Shown here in pieces: positions 18,300 to 26,875 of a stretch of DNA of 64,000 bases (positions within the stretch are counted from its first letter, which is position 1; each line of letters opens with the position of its first letter). The DNA comes from Bowmanella denitrificans. Its GTDB lineage: Bacteria; Pseudomonadota; Gammaproteobacteria; Enterobacterales; Alteromonadaceae. The notes below the pieces were generated by a model. It made no database searches and was not told the DNA's origin. It worked only from the letters and a program-made list of their open reading frames with translations. Position numbers and translations under genes: made by a program. Where the stretch lies: assembly GCF_002887595.1 (NCBI RefSeq), contig NZ_PEBU01000002.1, positions 248,001-312,000 on the forward strand, in the 5' to 3' direction.

Positions 18300-18316
18300 C
18301 TTTACGTTTACGTAAG
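18300..18316. promoter_or_regulatory. LiuR operator
   Basis: TTTACGTTTACGTAA (18301-18315) is a near-palindrome matching the LiuR motif described for gammaproteobacteria (TTKACGTnnACGTMAA type). It lies between liuR and the divergent thiolase gene, much closer to liuR. The same region could control both directions. Confidence 0.8.
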
Positions 18317-18499
18317 CTGTAAGTTAACCTAAAGGTAAAGTAACAGTAACAAGGCGTCAACAACCGCGTGCCTATCATCGGGGTGATGACGCCAGACGAT
18401 ATTGTTCAGTTAGCTGTACGTTAGACTTATGGCAGCCCCGTCTGCCGGTGCAGTAAACTGAGCCAGATATACACCGCTATGCAGAAAAGAGGATTAAAC

Positions 18500-19675
18500 A
18501 TGAGCCAGGATTCAATCGTTATCGTTGCTGCTAAACGCACCCCTATGGGGGGATTTCTTGGCAGCCTGTCAGCCCTAAGCGCTACAGAACTGGGTGCCAA
18601 TGCCATTGCTAGCGCCGTTCAAGGTGTCGGCGCTGAGCATGTGGAAGAAGTGATTATGGGCTGCGTTTTACCAGCGGGTCTTGGCCAGTCACCGGCCCGT
18701 CAGGCGGCTATCAAGGCCGGATTACCGCTGTCTGCCGGTGTCACCACCATTAACAAGGTATGCGGCTCGGGCATGAAAGCGGTGATGCTGGCGCACGACC
18801 TGATTAAAGCCGGTTCCATTAGCACTGCCGTGGCCGGTGGCATGGAAAGCATGAGTAATGCCCCTTACCTGCTGCCCAAGGCCAGAAGCGGTTATCGCAT
18901 GGGACACGGACAGGTGTTAGACCATATGATGCTGGACGGTCTGGAGAATGCCTATGACGGTAAGGCCATGGGCTGCTTTGCCCAGGACACCGCCGACAAA
19001 GAAGATCTGACCCGGGAAAAAATGGACGCCTTTGCTTTGTCGTCATTATCCAAAGCCAAGCAGGCCATTGAGTCAGGTGCCTTTTTGCATGAAATCAGTG
19101 CGGTGACTGTCTGCACCCGCAAAGGCGATATTGAGGTGAGTCAGGACGAAGGCCCGGGTAACGCTATGCCGGAAAAAATTCCTAACCTTAAGCCGGCTTT
19201 TAAAAAAGACGGCACGATTACCGCTGCCAACTCCAGCTCTATATCGGATGGTGCAGCGGCATTGGTGGTGATGAGCGAAGCCAAGGCACAGTCGCTGGGC
19301 TTAACCCCTTTGGCGCGCATTCTGGGCCATAGCACTCATTCCATTGAACCGGAAAACTTTACCGTTGCCCCTGTGGGCGCCATGCAAACGTTGCTGGATA
19401 AGCTGGGCTGGCAGGCGAGTGATGTGGACCTGTTCGAAATTAACGAAGCCTTTGCCATGGTGACCATGCTGGCGGTTCGCCAGTTGCAATTAGACGAGGC
19501 CAAAGTGAACGTTAACGGTGGTGCCTGTGCGCTGGGTCACCCCATTGGCGCTTCCGGGGCCCGTATTCTGGTGACCTTGATTCATGCCCTGAAAAATCGT
19601 GGGCTGAAACGCGGTATGGCCTCGTTGTGCATAGGCGGTGGCGAAGCCACGGCCATGGCCGTCGAGCTCTGCTAA
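18500..19675 (+). CDS. acetyl-CoA C-acetyltransferase (thiolase)
   Basis: Condenses or cleaves acetoacetyl-CoA, and so can complete leucine breakdown by splitting the product derived from acetoacetate. 391 residues with the active-site Cys88 in 'TINKVCGSGMKAV', His347 in 'CALGHPIGASGAR' and Cys377 in 'CIGGGEATAMAVE'. The start at 18500 is preferred because AGAGGA precedes it by about 6 bases; an upstream in-frame ATG at 18479 has none. Divergent from liuR and followed by a strong terminator. Likely AtoB/PhaA type; true substrate range is inferred. Confidence 0.92.
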   Translation: MSQDSIVIVAAKRTPMGGFLGSLSALSATELGANAIASAVQGVGAEHVEEVIMGCVLPAGLGQSPARQAAIKAGLPLSAGVTTINKVCGSGMKAVMLAHDLIKAGSISTAVAGGMESMSNAPYLLPKARSGYRMGHGQVLDHMMLDGLENAYDGKAMGCFAQDTADKEDLTREKMDAFALSSLSKAKQAIESGAFLHEISAVTVCTRKGDIEVSQDEGPGNAMPEKIPNLKPAFKKDGTITAANSSSISDGAAALVVMSEAKAQSLGLTPLARILGHSTHSIEPENFTVAPVGAMQTLLDKLGWQASDVDLFEINEAFAMVTMLAVRQLQLDEAKVNVNGGACALGHPIGASGARILVTLIHALKNRGLKRGMASLCIGGGEATAMAVELC

Positions 19676-19695
19676 ATCCTGACAGCGGAACTAAG

Positions 19696-19719
19696 GCGGA
19701 GCCCAGGCTCCGCTTTTTT
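19696..19719 (+). terminator. intrinsic terminator after the thiolase
   Basis: GCGGAGCC (19696-19703) pairs with GGCTCCGC (19706-19713), followed by six T residues. Confidence 0.9.
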
Positions 19720-19813
19720 ATGCAGCTATTTTAAATACTTACCTACAAATTCTCTGTAATTACAGCAGACAGCGCTATACTGGGCAGCATAATTCCCTGG
19801 CTTTGGAGCGCCG

Positions 19814-22069
19814 ATGAAGTTTCGTTTCCCCATCGTTATCATTGATGAAGACTTTCGTTCTGAAAATATCTCCGGCTCGGCGATTCGCGATCTGGCGACC
19901 GCCATCGACAAAGAAGGCATGGAGGTGGTGGGATTTACCAGCTACGGTGATTTAACCTCTTTTGCTCAGCAGTCCAGCCGCGCGTCCTGCTTTATTGTAT
20001 CGATTGACGATGAAGAATTTGAAGACGGCACAGACGAAACCGTTGCCAAGGCACTGATGGCGATTAAAGGCTTTATTCGTGAAGTACGTCGCCACAACGC
20101 GCATATTCCCATTTTTCTGTATGGTGAAACCAAGACCGCCAGGCATTTTTCCAATGATATTTTGCGCGAACTGCACGGCTTTATTCATATGTTCGAAGAT
20201 ACGCCGGAATTTGTGGCCCGGCATATCATTCGCGAAGCGCGCAAATACTTAAATGCCCTGGCGCCGCCATTTTTCAATGCCCTGATGGAATACGCCAGCG
20301 ACAGCTCCTATTCCTGGCACTGCCCAGGTCATTCCGGTGGCGTGGCATTTTTGAAAAGCCCGGTGGGGCAGATGTTCCATCAGTTCTTTGGTGAGAATAT
20401 GTTGCGTGCCGATGTCTGTAATTCGGTGGATGAGCTTGGCCAGTTGCTGGATCATACCGGCCCGGTGGCCGCCAGTGAGCAGAATGCGGCGCGGATTTTT
20501 GGCTGTGATCATCTGTTCTTTGTGACCAACGGTACCTCGACTTCCAATAAGATTGTCTGGCACAGCACGGTGGCGCCGGGGGATATCGTGGTAGTGGACC
20601 GCAACTGCCATAAATCGATTTTGCATTCCATTATTATGACCGGTGCCATTCCGGTATTTTTAATGCCGACCCGCAACCACTACGGCATTATCGGACCCAT
20701 TCCCAAGTCAGAGTTTTTGCCTGAAACCATTGCCAAAAAGATTGCCGCCAACCCTTTTGCCCGTAATGCCGCCAATAAAAAGCCGCGTATTTTGACCATC
20801 ACTCAAAGTACCTATGACGGCATTGTGTATAACGTGGAAGAGATTAAAGACGTACTGGGCGACAGTATCGATACCCTGCATTTTGACGAAGCCTGGTTGC
20901 CCCATGCGGCGTTCCACGAGCTGTACCACAATATGCATGCCATCGCTCAGGACCGGCCGCGCTCCAGCGATCCGCTGGTGTTTGCCACCCAATCCACCCA
21001 TAAGTTGCTGGCAGGTCTTTCCCAGGCATCACAAATTCTGGTGCAGGACAGCGATACCCGTAAACTGGATAAACACCGTTTTAATGAATCCTATCTGATG
21101 CACTCCTCTACCAGTCCGCAATACGCCATTATTGCTTCTTGTGATGTGGCCGCGGCCATGATGGAACCGCCAGGGGGGCGCACATTAGTGCAGGAATCCC
21201 TGACCGAAGCCATCGATTTTCGTCATGCCATGCGTCAGGTGGATGACGAATTTGGCGAAGACTGGTGGTTTAAAGTGTGGGGACCAGATGAGCTGCCCGG
21301 TGACGGCGTACCCAAACAGGAAGACTGGGTAATTAAGGAATCGGATGAATGGCATGGCTTTGGTAATATTGCCACCGGCTTTAATATGCTCGACCCCATC
21401 AAGGCTACTATTATTACCCCCGGACTGGATATGGACGGGCGCTTTGATGAAATTGGTATTCCGGCCGCCATCGTAACGCGCTATCTGGCCGAACATAACA
21501 TTATTATTGAAAAGACCGGTCTGTATTCCTTCTTTATTATGTTTACCATCGGTATCACCAAAGGTAGGTGGAACTCGATGGTCACTGAATTGCAGCAGTT
21601 CAAAGACGATCACGACCAAAACCTGCCACTTTGGCGGGTTATGCCGGAGTTTGCCGCCAAACATCCGCGCTACGAACGGGTAGGGTTGAAGGATCTGTGC
21701 CAGCAAATCCATCAGGTATATAAAGAATTTGATGTAGCCAGGATCACCAAGGATATGTACTTATCCGACTTTATACCGGCCATGACCCCAGCCGACGCCT
21801 GGTCACATATGGCCCATCGTAACGTTGAGCGGGTATCTATTGATGAGTTGGAAGGGCGTATTACCGCCATGCTGGTAACGCCGTATCCTCCGGGTATTCC
21901 GCTGCTGATTCCCGGTGAATGCTACAACAAGACCATAGTCAATTACCTGAAGTTTGTGCGCGAATTCAATCGTCGCTTCCCGGGTTTTGAAACCGACGTG
22001 CATGGCTTGGTGCGTGAAGAAGTGAATGGCAAGGAAGAATACTTTGTTGACGTGGTGAAAAACCCTTAA
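19814..22069 (+). CDS. Orn/Lys/Arg decarboxylase (arginine decarboxylase-like)
   Basis: PLP fold-III... type-I aminotransferase-fold decarboxylase of 751 residues, with the N-terminal response-regulator-like wing domain ('FPIVIIDEDFRSENISG'), the PLP domain and a C-terminal domain. The PLP lysine is K397 in 'ATQSTHKLLAGLSQAS', and 'LHFDEAWLPHAAFHELY' precedes it. The length matches biodegradative arginine decarboxylase AdiA (about 755) better than LdcC or SpeC (about 711-715), but substrate cannot be fixed by eye. It would supply polyamine precursors or acid resistance. GGAG stands 6 bases before ATG 19814. No antiporter gene is adjacent, which argues for a metabolic role. Confidence 0.88.
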   Translation: MKFRFPIVIIDEDFRSENISGSAIRDLATAIDKEGMEVVGFTSYGDLTSFAQQSSRASCFIVSIDDEEFEDGTDETVAKALMAIKGFIREVRRHNAHIPIFLYGETKTARHFSNDILRELHGFIHMFEDTPEFVARHIIREARKYLNALAPPFFNALMEYASDSSYSWHCPGHSGGVAFLKSPVGQMFHQFFGENMLRADVCNSVDELGQLLDHTGPVAASEQNAARIFGCDHLFFVTNGTSTSNKIVWHSTVAPGDIVVVDRNCHKSILHSIIMTGAIPVFLMPTRNHYGIIGPIPKSEFLPETIAKKIAANPFARNAANKKPRILTITQSTYDGIVYNVEEIKDVLGDSIDTLHFDEAWLPHAAFHELYHNMHAIAQDRPRSSDPLVFATQSTHKLLAGLSQASQILVQDSDTRKLDKHRFNESYLMHSSTSPQYAIIASCDVAAAMMEPPGGRTLVQESLTEAIDFRHAMRQVDDEFGEDWWFKVWGPDELPGDGVPKQEDWVIKESDEWHGFGNIATGFNMLDPIKATIITPGLDMDGRFDEIGIPAAIVTRYLAEHNIIIEKTGLYSFFIMFTIGITKGRWNSMVTELQQFKDDHDQNLPLWRVMPEFAAKHPRYERVGLKDLCQQIHQVYKEFDVARITKDMYLSDFIPAMTPADAWSHMAHRNVERVSIDELEGRITAMLVTPYPPGIPLLIPGECYNKTIVNYLKFVREFNRRFPGFETDVHGLVREEVNGKEEYFVDVVKNP

Positions 22070-22093
22070 GCACAGCACAAGGACGTCAGCAAT

Positions 22094-22807
22094 ATGCAGT
22101 TACAGTGTGACGTATCAGCAGCCCGTAGCGATATGGACAAGCTAGGGCGGGTTCGGTTACCTGCTGTCTTAACACAGCAGGACTTAGCAGCCCTGCATCA
22201 GGAAATTGCCCGGATAAACAACTGGAATCTGGTCACCCGCATGCAGGGACGACATCTGGATTTGGATGCCAATGCTATGCAGATGCTGCCACAAGCGCAA
22301 CTGCATGAGTTTCAGCAACGCCTGGCAGAGGAGCCAGGCTTTACCTATTTATTTGAAAACTACCCGGTGTATGACAAATGGCATGCCGGGCAGTTAGCTG
22401 CGACCCCGCAGCTGGCGCGGTTATTCAGTAGCCTCAATAGTGATGCTTTCTTAAACGACATGCGTGAGCTTTTACAAGCCCCTGACATAGGTTTTGCCGA
22501 TGCGCAATTGACCTGTTATCGCAGTGGCCATTTTCTTGAGCTGCATGATGATGCGATAGAGGGAAAAGCCAGGGTGGCAGCCTTTGTCTTGAGTCTGACC
22601 GATAACTGGCAGGAAAGTTGGGGCGGTATGCTGGAGTTTTATGACCAGGATGGGCAGGTCACCGAACGATTTTCTCCCGAGCTAAATTGTTTGTCGCTGT
22701 TTAAGGTGCCGATACCTCATGCGGTATCCCGCGTACAGCCGGGCATTCCCAACAGTCGCATTTCAGTGACCGGATGGTTAAGAAGTGGCAGGGACCCAGG
22801 CCCCTGA
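22094..22807 (+). CDS. 2-oxoglutarate/Fe(II)-dependent oxygenase
   Basis: Prolyl-4-hydroxylase-like enzyme of 237 residues. The Fe ligands are visible as H-x-D in 'GHFLELHDDAIEG' and a distal His in 'KVPIPHAVSRV', with the 2-oxoglutarate Arg in 'SRISVTGWLRS'. The second half of the fold reads 'WGGMLEFYD'. Its substrate is unknown; family members hydroxylate proline residues in proteins such as EF-Tu or ribosomal proteins. It starts 24 bases after the decarboxylase and may share its transcript. Convergent with the YciI gene. Confidence 0.85.
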   Translation: MQLQCDVSAARSDMDKLGRVRLPAVLTQQDLAALHQEIARINNWNLVTRMQGRHLDLDANAMQMLPQAQLHEFQQRLAEEPGFTYLFENYPVYDKWHAGQLAATPQLARLFSSLNSDAFLNDMRELLQAPDIGFADAQLTCYRSGHFLELHDDAIEGKARVAAFVLSLTDNWQESWGGMLEFYDQDGQVTERFSPELNCLSLFKVPIPHAVSRVQPGIPNSRISVTGWLRSGRDPGP

Positions 22808-22810
22808 GCA

Positions 22811-23110
22811 TCAGGGAAAGGTGATGGCTGGCAGTCCTGCACCTATGGCAATGTTCCATGGTCGAACTTGCCAGGACGTCACCAATCCCGCGACTACATA
22901 GGGATCCTGTCTGGCAAATGCCTCAGCCACTTCAGCTGAATCACTTTTAAATAGCAGCACGGCCTGATCCACTGGCTCAGCAAGCGCACCGCCAGCCAGC
23001 AGCTGGCCCTTGCTGGTGGCCTTTTTAGCCAGGGCAATATGGGCATCACGAAACAATGGGCGACGCTGCAAGTAGTCGTCAGAAAGCTGATAAATCAGTA
23101 AGTAGTACAT
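22811..23110 (-). CDS. YciI-like protein
   Basis: 99-residue ferredoxin-like fold protein: 'MYYLLIYQLSDDYLQRRP' with 'RDAHIALAKKATSKGQLLAG' and 'FARQDPYVVAGLV', the usual YciI pattern with the conserved His. Function in the cell is unknown, perhaps a small enzyme or a dimeric accessory factor. It lies 3 bases after the MATE gene, so co-transcribed. Confidence 0.85.
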   Translation of the reverse strand: MYYLLIYQLSDDYLQRRPLFRDAHIALAKKATSKGQLLAGGALAEPVDQAVLLFKSDSAEVAEAFARQDPYVVAGLVTSWQVRPWNIAIGAGLPAITFP

Positions 23111-23113
23111 GTT

Positions 23114-24475
23114 TTACCCCATTGATGCCAGCGCCGGCCTTTGTTCCCGTTGAATATAGGCCAGACGCCAGCCTAAGAATACCGCTGCCGAGGTCAGACC
23201 GACAATAAAGCCAATCCAGAAACCGCTGGCGGCCATATGCGGCACCAACCAGTCTGTCAGACCCAGAATACAGCCGGTGCTAAGGCCAATCACCCAGTAA
23301 GAAACAAAACTGATTAAGAACATGGCTTTGGCATCTTTATAGCCACGCAGGGCACAGCCTGAAATGACCTGAATGGCATCTGAAAACTGAAAAACCGCGG
23401 CCAGGAACATCAAATCGGCGGCCATTTCCACTACTTGTCGGTCGGTACTGTACAAACCGGCAATTTCATAGCGTAAGAAAAACGACAGGGAAGCTGTGAG
23501 TATCGCTGAGCACATACCCACCAACCAGGCACCCTGTACCGCGCGTTTGGCGTTTAATGGCTGCTCCTCTCCCAGCAGGAAGCCGACCCGGATGGTTAAA
23601 GCAAGGCCAATACTCAGTGGTGCCATAAACATTAATGAGGACAGGCTTAGCGCCACCTGATGGGCTGCCACCATCGTAGCGCCATAGGGGGCCAGCAACA
23701 GGGCAACCACCGCAAACAGTGACACTTCAAATAATATGGTCAGCGCAATGGGCACACCCAATTTCAGTATTTCGCTGATTTCCCCCAGACGCGGTGCATA
23801 CCAGGTTTGAAACAGATGGAAGCGGCGCATGGACGCTGAATAGTGCGTATATAACCAGGTGCTTAGCATCATGGCGGCAAACACCAAAGACGTGGCGATA
23901 CCACAACCGGCCCCACCAAATGCGGGCACGCCTAACTTGCCGTAAATAAATACATAGTTGGCGGGAATATTGACCAAGAGGCCAATGGCCATAATCACCA
24001 TGCTGGGGCGGGTAACAGACAGACCTTCACAGTATTGCCTGAATACCTGATAGGCGGCAAAAAAGGGTGCGCCCACCAGTAAATACTGAACGTATTCCAG
24101 GGTGATGCGCTGAAGCTGTGGCTCCATATTCAACTGCCCCTGCAAATTAGGCACAAATGGCGCTGACAAGGCCAGTGGCAGGGACAACATCAGGGCCAGC
24201 CATAATGTCTGCTGGCCTTTTTCCGGGATCTCATCCAGTTTGCGGGCCCCTCTAAGCCTGGAAATAATAGGTGGCAGGGCCAGAATAATACCCTGCAAAA
24301 AGAACAAAATGGGCATCACCACACTAGCAGCAATGGCCACTGCCGCCATATCGGTCGCCGACACCCGGCCAGCCATAATGGTATCCGACACCCCCATCAG
24401 TGTTTGGGTGACCTGGGCAATTAACAGCGGCCAGGCTAGCTTAACGAGTTGGCGGATTTCGTGGTTCAGGCTCAT
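23114..24475 (-). CDS. MATE-family multidrug exporter
   Basis: Inner-membrane Na+ or H+ coupled exporter of 453 residues with twelve predicted membrane segments. N-terminal family pattern 'LAWPLLIAQVTQTLMGVSDT' and 'IMAGRVSATDMAAVAIAASV' is typical of NorM. Transcribed divergently from nasT and followed by the yciI-like gene. Substrates are unknown; NorM types export cationic drugs. Confidence 0.92.
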   Translation of the reverse strand: MSLNHEIRQLVKLAWPLLIAQVTQTLMGVSDTIMAGRVSATDMAAVAIAASVVMPILFFLQGIILALPPIISRLRGARKLDEIPEKGQQTLWLALMLSLPLALSAPFVPNLQGQLNMEPQLQRITLEYVQYLLVGAPFFAAYQVFRQYCEGLSVTRPSMVIMAIGLLVNIPANYVFIYGKLGVPAFGGAGCGIATSLVFAAMMLSTWLYTHYSASMRRFHLFQTWYAPRLGEISEILKLGVPIALTILFEVSLFAVVALLLAPYGATMVAAHQVALSLSSLMFMAPLSIGLALTIRVGFLLGEEQPLNAKRAVQGAWLVGMCSAILTASLSFFLRYEIAGLYSTDRQVVEMAADLMFLAAVFQFSDAIQVISGCALRGYKDAKAMFLISFVSYWVIGLSTGCILGLTDWLVPHMAASGFWIGFIVGLTSAAVFLGWRLAYIQREQRPALASMG

Positions 24476-24582
24476 TTGGGCAGATCGTCAAATATCGGAG
24501 CGTTGTTATACCACATTCGCCTCCCAAGCATGCCGGGCTTTAATTGAGAAAATCCCCTTTTTGTCGCATTGGTGGCATTGTG

Positions 24583-24599
24583 TGCACCGAACTGGTGCG
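24583..24599. promoter_or_regulatory. NtrC-like enhancer upstream of nasT
   Basis: TGCACC-N5-GGTGCG matches the NtrC consensus TGCACC-N5-GGTGCA at all but the last base. It lies about 45 bases before the -24 element at 24636, giving nitrogen-limitation control of nasT-nasS. Confidence 0.75.
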
Positions 24600-24633
24600 A
24601 AAGCGTATGGAATCTATCGTTAATAGCGTTACT

Positions 24634-24651
24634 TTGGTGGAAGAATTGCCT
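24634..24651 (+). promoter_or_regulatory. sigma-54 promoter of nasT-nasS
   Basis: TTTGGTGGAAGAATTGCC has GG at 24636-24637 and GC at 24648-24649, ten bases apart, with the TTGC box intact. An NtrC-like site lies just upstream. Predicted transcription start is near 24661, some 75 bases before nasT. Confidence 0.7.
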
Positions 24652-24735
24652 TAGCACTATGATTTTAAAGACTAAAAACAAAGTGGTGCGCATTTTGCGA
24701 AGGCCTCACTACTATTTTTCAGTTAATCATATTGA

Positions 24736-25341
24736 ATGCCGTCAAGCGATGCGTGTTTAGAAAAACCACTGGATATTCTGCTGATTGACGATGACTTGGA
24801 CAGGGCAGCCGCCTTTCGCTCCGCATTGGATAAATCACGTTATCAGGTGTCGCATCTGGTCAGCTCCCGCACCGCCTTGCTAAAAGAGGTGGACAGGCTG
24901 AAACCCGATATTATTGTGATCGATATTGAGTCACCGGATCGGGATATTCTGGAGAGCCTGAGCACCTTATCCAACTTCAACCCCAAACCAGTGGTGATGT
25001 TCTGCGATCAGGAGGACACCGGACTTATCAATCAGTCTGTGCAATCCGGCGTCAGTGCCTATGTGGTGGGAGATGTCAGTAGCAGCCGGGTGCGCTCAAT
25101 TCTGGATGCGGCGGTCGCGCGCTTCAACCAGTTTCAGCATCTTAAACAAGAGTTGGACGAAACCAAGCGTAAATTGGACTCCCGCCGTTTGATAGACAAA
25201 GCCAAACACCTGTTAATGACACAAAAGTCCTTAACCGAACAGCAAGCATTCAGCAGCCTGCGCAAAATGGCCATGGACAGCGGACAAAAAATGGAAGATG
25301 TCGCCAGAACATTGATTTCTTTATTTAACACATTGGATTAA
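24736..25341 (+). CDS. nasT: ANTAR-domain nitrate antiterminator
   Basis: RNA-binding regulator of 201 residues. The N-terminal receiver-like domain ('LDILLIDDDLDRAAAFRSAL') keeps the acidic pocket; the C-terminal ANTAR helices read 'RRLIDKAKHLLMTQKSLTEQ' and 'QAFSSLRKMAMDSGQKMEDV'. In Azotobacter and Paracoccus NasT binds hairpins in nas leader RNA and prevents termination once NasS releases it on sensing nitrate. Adjacent to nasS (4 bases), upstream of two terminator-containing leaders in this same cluster. No ribosome binding site is obvious. Confidence 0.92.
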   Translation: MPSSDACLEKPLDILLIDDDLDRAAAFRSALDKSRYQVSHLVSSRTALLKEVDRLKPDIIVIDIESPDRDILESLSTLSNFNPKPVVMFCDQEDTGLINQSVQSGVSAYVVGDVSSSRVRSILDAAVARFNQFQHLKQELDETKRKLDSRRLIDKAKHLLMTQKSLTEQQAFSSLRKMAMDSGQKMEDVARTLISLFNTLD

Positions 25342-25345
25342 ATAG

Positions 25346-26437
25346 ATGTCTACAACTGACAAAGCGCCGCTTGAAATAGGTTTTATGCCCTTAACCGACA
25401 GTGCGCCATTGGTCGTCGCCAAGGAACTGGGTTTCTTTGCGCAATGTGGCATACAGGTTAACCTCAGGCGGCAAAACTCCTGGGCGACCTTGCGGGATAA
25501 GTTGCATGCAGGTGTGCTGGATGCGGCACAGATGCTTGCGCCGATGCCACTTGCCAGTCGGCTTGGGTTGGGGGGCACGCAACGCCAATTTATCACGCCG
25601 TTTGTGCTGAGTTTCAACGGCAATGGTATTACGCTGTCCGAGCGCTTGTATCAACAGGTTACCAGTCTGAATGCAATGTCCTGCCGAGCCCCAGCTATGC
25701 CGTTGCCAGCCGAAAGCTTGCGAGCCGTGATCCGTCAGCGGCAAAAAGCCGGGCAGAGTAAACTGCGTTTTGCCACGGTTTTTCCCTTTAGTTGTCATTT
25801 CTATCAGCTTTGCGACTGGCTGCGCAGCGGGCAAATTGTACCTGGGCAGGATGTGGACATTCAGGTGATCCCGCCCACCAGTATGGTGGCTGCTTTGCAT
25901 GAAGGCAGTGTCGATGGTTACTGTGTCGGTGGTCCATGGAATGCCAAGGCCGTCAGGGTAGGGTTGGGGGTCACGGTGGTCACGTCCTGTGATATCTGGC
26001 CGGATATGCCAGAAAAAGTGTTGGGGATGCTGCAAAGCTGGCAAACACATAATCCCGACAGTTGCCAGGCCTTGTTACAGGCATTGGATATGGCCTGTCG
26101 TTGGCTGGCATTAGTGCCCAATCGCTTCGAAGCTGCGCGAATACTGTGTGATGAGGCATACCTGCATGCCGATCTGGATGTCGTGGCACCCGCTTTACTG
26201 GGCAGTTGTTTGGTGCAGGAGTCGGTGGCGCCCAGGTATATACCGGCCTACAACCGGTTTGCTAGCTCTGGCGAGACGCCGGACAATTGTCCCAACCCTG
26301 GCTATGCAGAGTGGTTTTTGTCTCATATGCAGTCATCTGGACAGCTGCAACAGAATATTGCCGGTCAGAATATTGCGGCCGAGGTGTACCGGGCCGATCT
26401 CTATCAAGGAGTATTTGCCGACAAGCTGAACGCTTGA
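25346..26437 (+). CDS. nasS: cytoplasmic nitrate/nitrite sensor of the NrtA fold
   Basis: 363-residue protein of the NrtA/CmpA substrate-binding family: 'LEIGFMPLTDSAPLVVAKEL' with 'GFFAQCGIQVNLRRQNSWAT', 'FPFSCHFYQLCDWLRSG' and 'VDGYCVGGPWNAKAV'. It has no signal peptide and no ABC permease or ATPase neighbours, so it is the sensor NasS, which holds NasT inactive until nitrate or nitrite binds, not a transport component. Co-transcribed with nasT. Confidence 0.92.
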   Translation: MSTTDKAPLEIGFMPLTDSAPLVVAKELGFFAQCGIQVNLRRQNSWATLRDKLHAGVLDAAQMLAPMPLASRLGLGGTQRQFITPFVLSFNGNGITLSERLYQQVTSLNAMSCRAPAMPLPAESLRAVIRQRQKAGQSKLRFATVFPFSCHFYQLCDWLRSGQIVPGQDVDIQVIPPTSMVAALHEGSVDGYCVGGPWNAKAVRVGLGVTVVTSCDIWPDMPEKVLGMLQSWQTHNPDSCQALLQALDMACRWLALVPNRFEAARILCDEAYLHADLDVVAPALLGSCLVQESVAPRYIPAYNRFASSGETPDNCPNPGYAEWFLSHMQSSGQLQQNIAGQNIAAEVYRADLYQGVFADKLNA

Positions 26438-26438
26438 T

Positions 26439-26455
26439 TGCACTGACGCGGGGCA
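26439..26455. promoter_or_regulatory. NtrC-like enhancer upstream of the nitrate transporter
   Basis: TGCACT-N5-GGGGCA matches TGCACC-N5-GGTGCA at 10 of 12 positions and begins 2 bases after the nasS stop. Its centre is 94 bases before the -24 GG, the same distance as at nirB. Confidence 0.6.
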
Positions 26456-26538
26456 AGGTTGCACTCAAACCGACAAGTTGCTCCCTAACCTGTGACAGTG
26501 AATTATTATAACTTTATGATAAATATACAAAAAATATT

Positions 26539-26556
26539 CTGGCATTCAATCTGCAT
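26539..26556 (+). promoter_or_regulatory. sigma-54 promoter of the nitrate transporter operon
   Basis: TCTGGCATTCAATCTGCATT has GG at 26541-26542 and GC at 26553-26554, exactly ten bases apart. Predicted transcription start is near 26566, giving a leader of about 310 bases that ends in an intrinsic terminator. Confidence 0.7.
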
Positions 26557-26565
26557 TAGCTGTCA

Positions 26566-26875
26566 GGCAACAAGTGGAACGGTACAACTCCGCCAATGGG
26601 AATTGCCGGACATGGCACTGGTATCGCGGCAAAGACGCTGCAACGGCAACAATAATAATCAGAGCCGCCAGGCCCAATAACAATAAGATACCGCCACCGC
26701 CAATCAGGCCCAGGTCTGTTGGTTTAACAACTTAGTGAGTCGGTCGTTTGGCAATGACGCCTGCCACCGACAAGGCAACGAAGCCCGGAGCGCTGTGCAT
26801 AGCACGGCCTCTGGGCTTTTTTTTGAACTCAATATAGCCGGGCAGCCTGGGTATGGCGGGATGCGGGAGTGAAAA
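26566..26875 (+). ncRNA. nitrate-responsive leader RNA of the transporter gene
   Basis: Untranslated leader containing a complete intrinsic terminator before the start codon, the arrangement controlled by NasT. Candidate ANTAR stems are GTTG-GTTTAA-CAAC (26718-26731, six-base loop) and GTCGGT/ACCGAC (26739-26744 with 26766-26771). Just before the terminator is GCAACGAAGCCC (26775-26786), repeated exactly in the nirB leader. The pairing assignment was made by eye. Confidence 0.65.
26782..26824 (+). terminator. attenuator terminator in the transporter leader
   Basis: AGCCCGGAG (26782-26790) pairs with CTCTGGGCT (26809-26817 with one G-U pair) and an inner GTGC/GCAC stem, followed by eight T residues. 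Its place about 50 bases before the start codon marks it as an attenuator. Confidence 0.85.

Noticed and set aside
19952-20626. Long minus-strand open frames opposite the decarboxylase gene
   Set aside because: They are shadows of a well-supported gene, with no ribosome binding sites and odd composition rich in His and Gly.
19814-22069. Calling the decarboxylase specifically adiA
   Set aside because: Length favours arginine decarboxylase, but substrate-determining residues cannot be judged by eye and no antiporter is adjacent.
24240-24735. Plus-strand frames (127 and 63 codons) before nasT
   Set aside because: One overlaps the MATE gene on the other strand; both run through the sigma-54 promoter and NtrC-like site and have no recognisable product.
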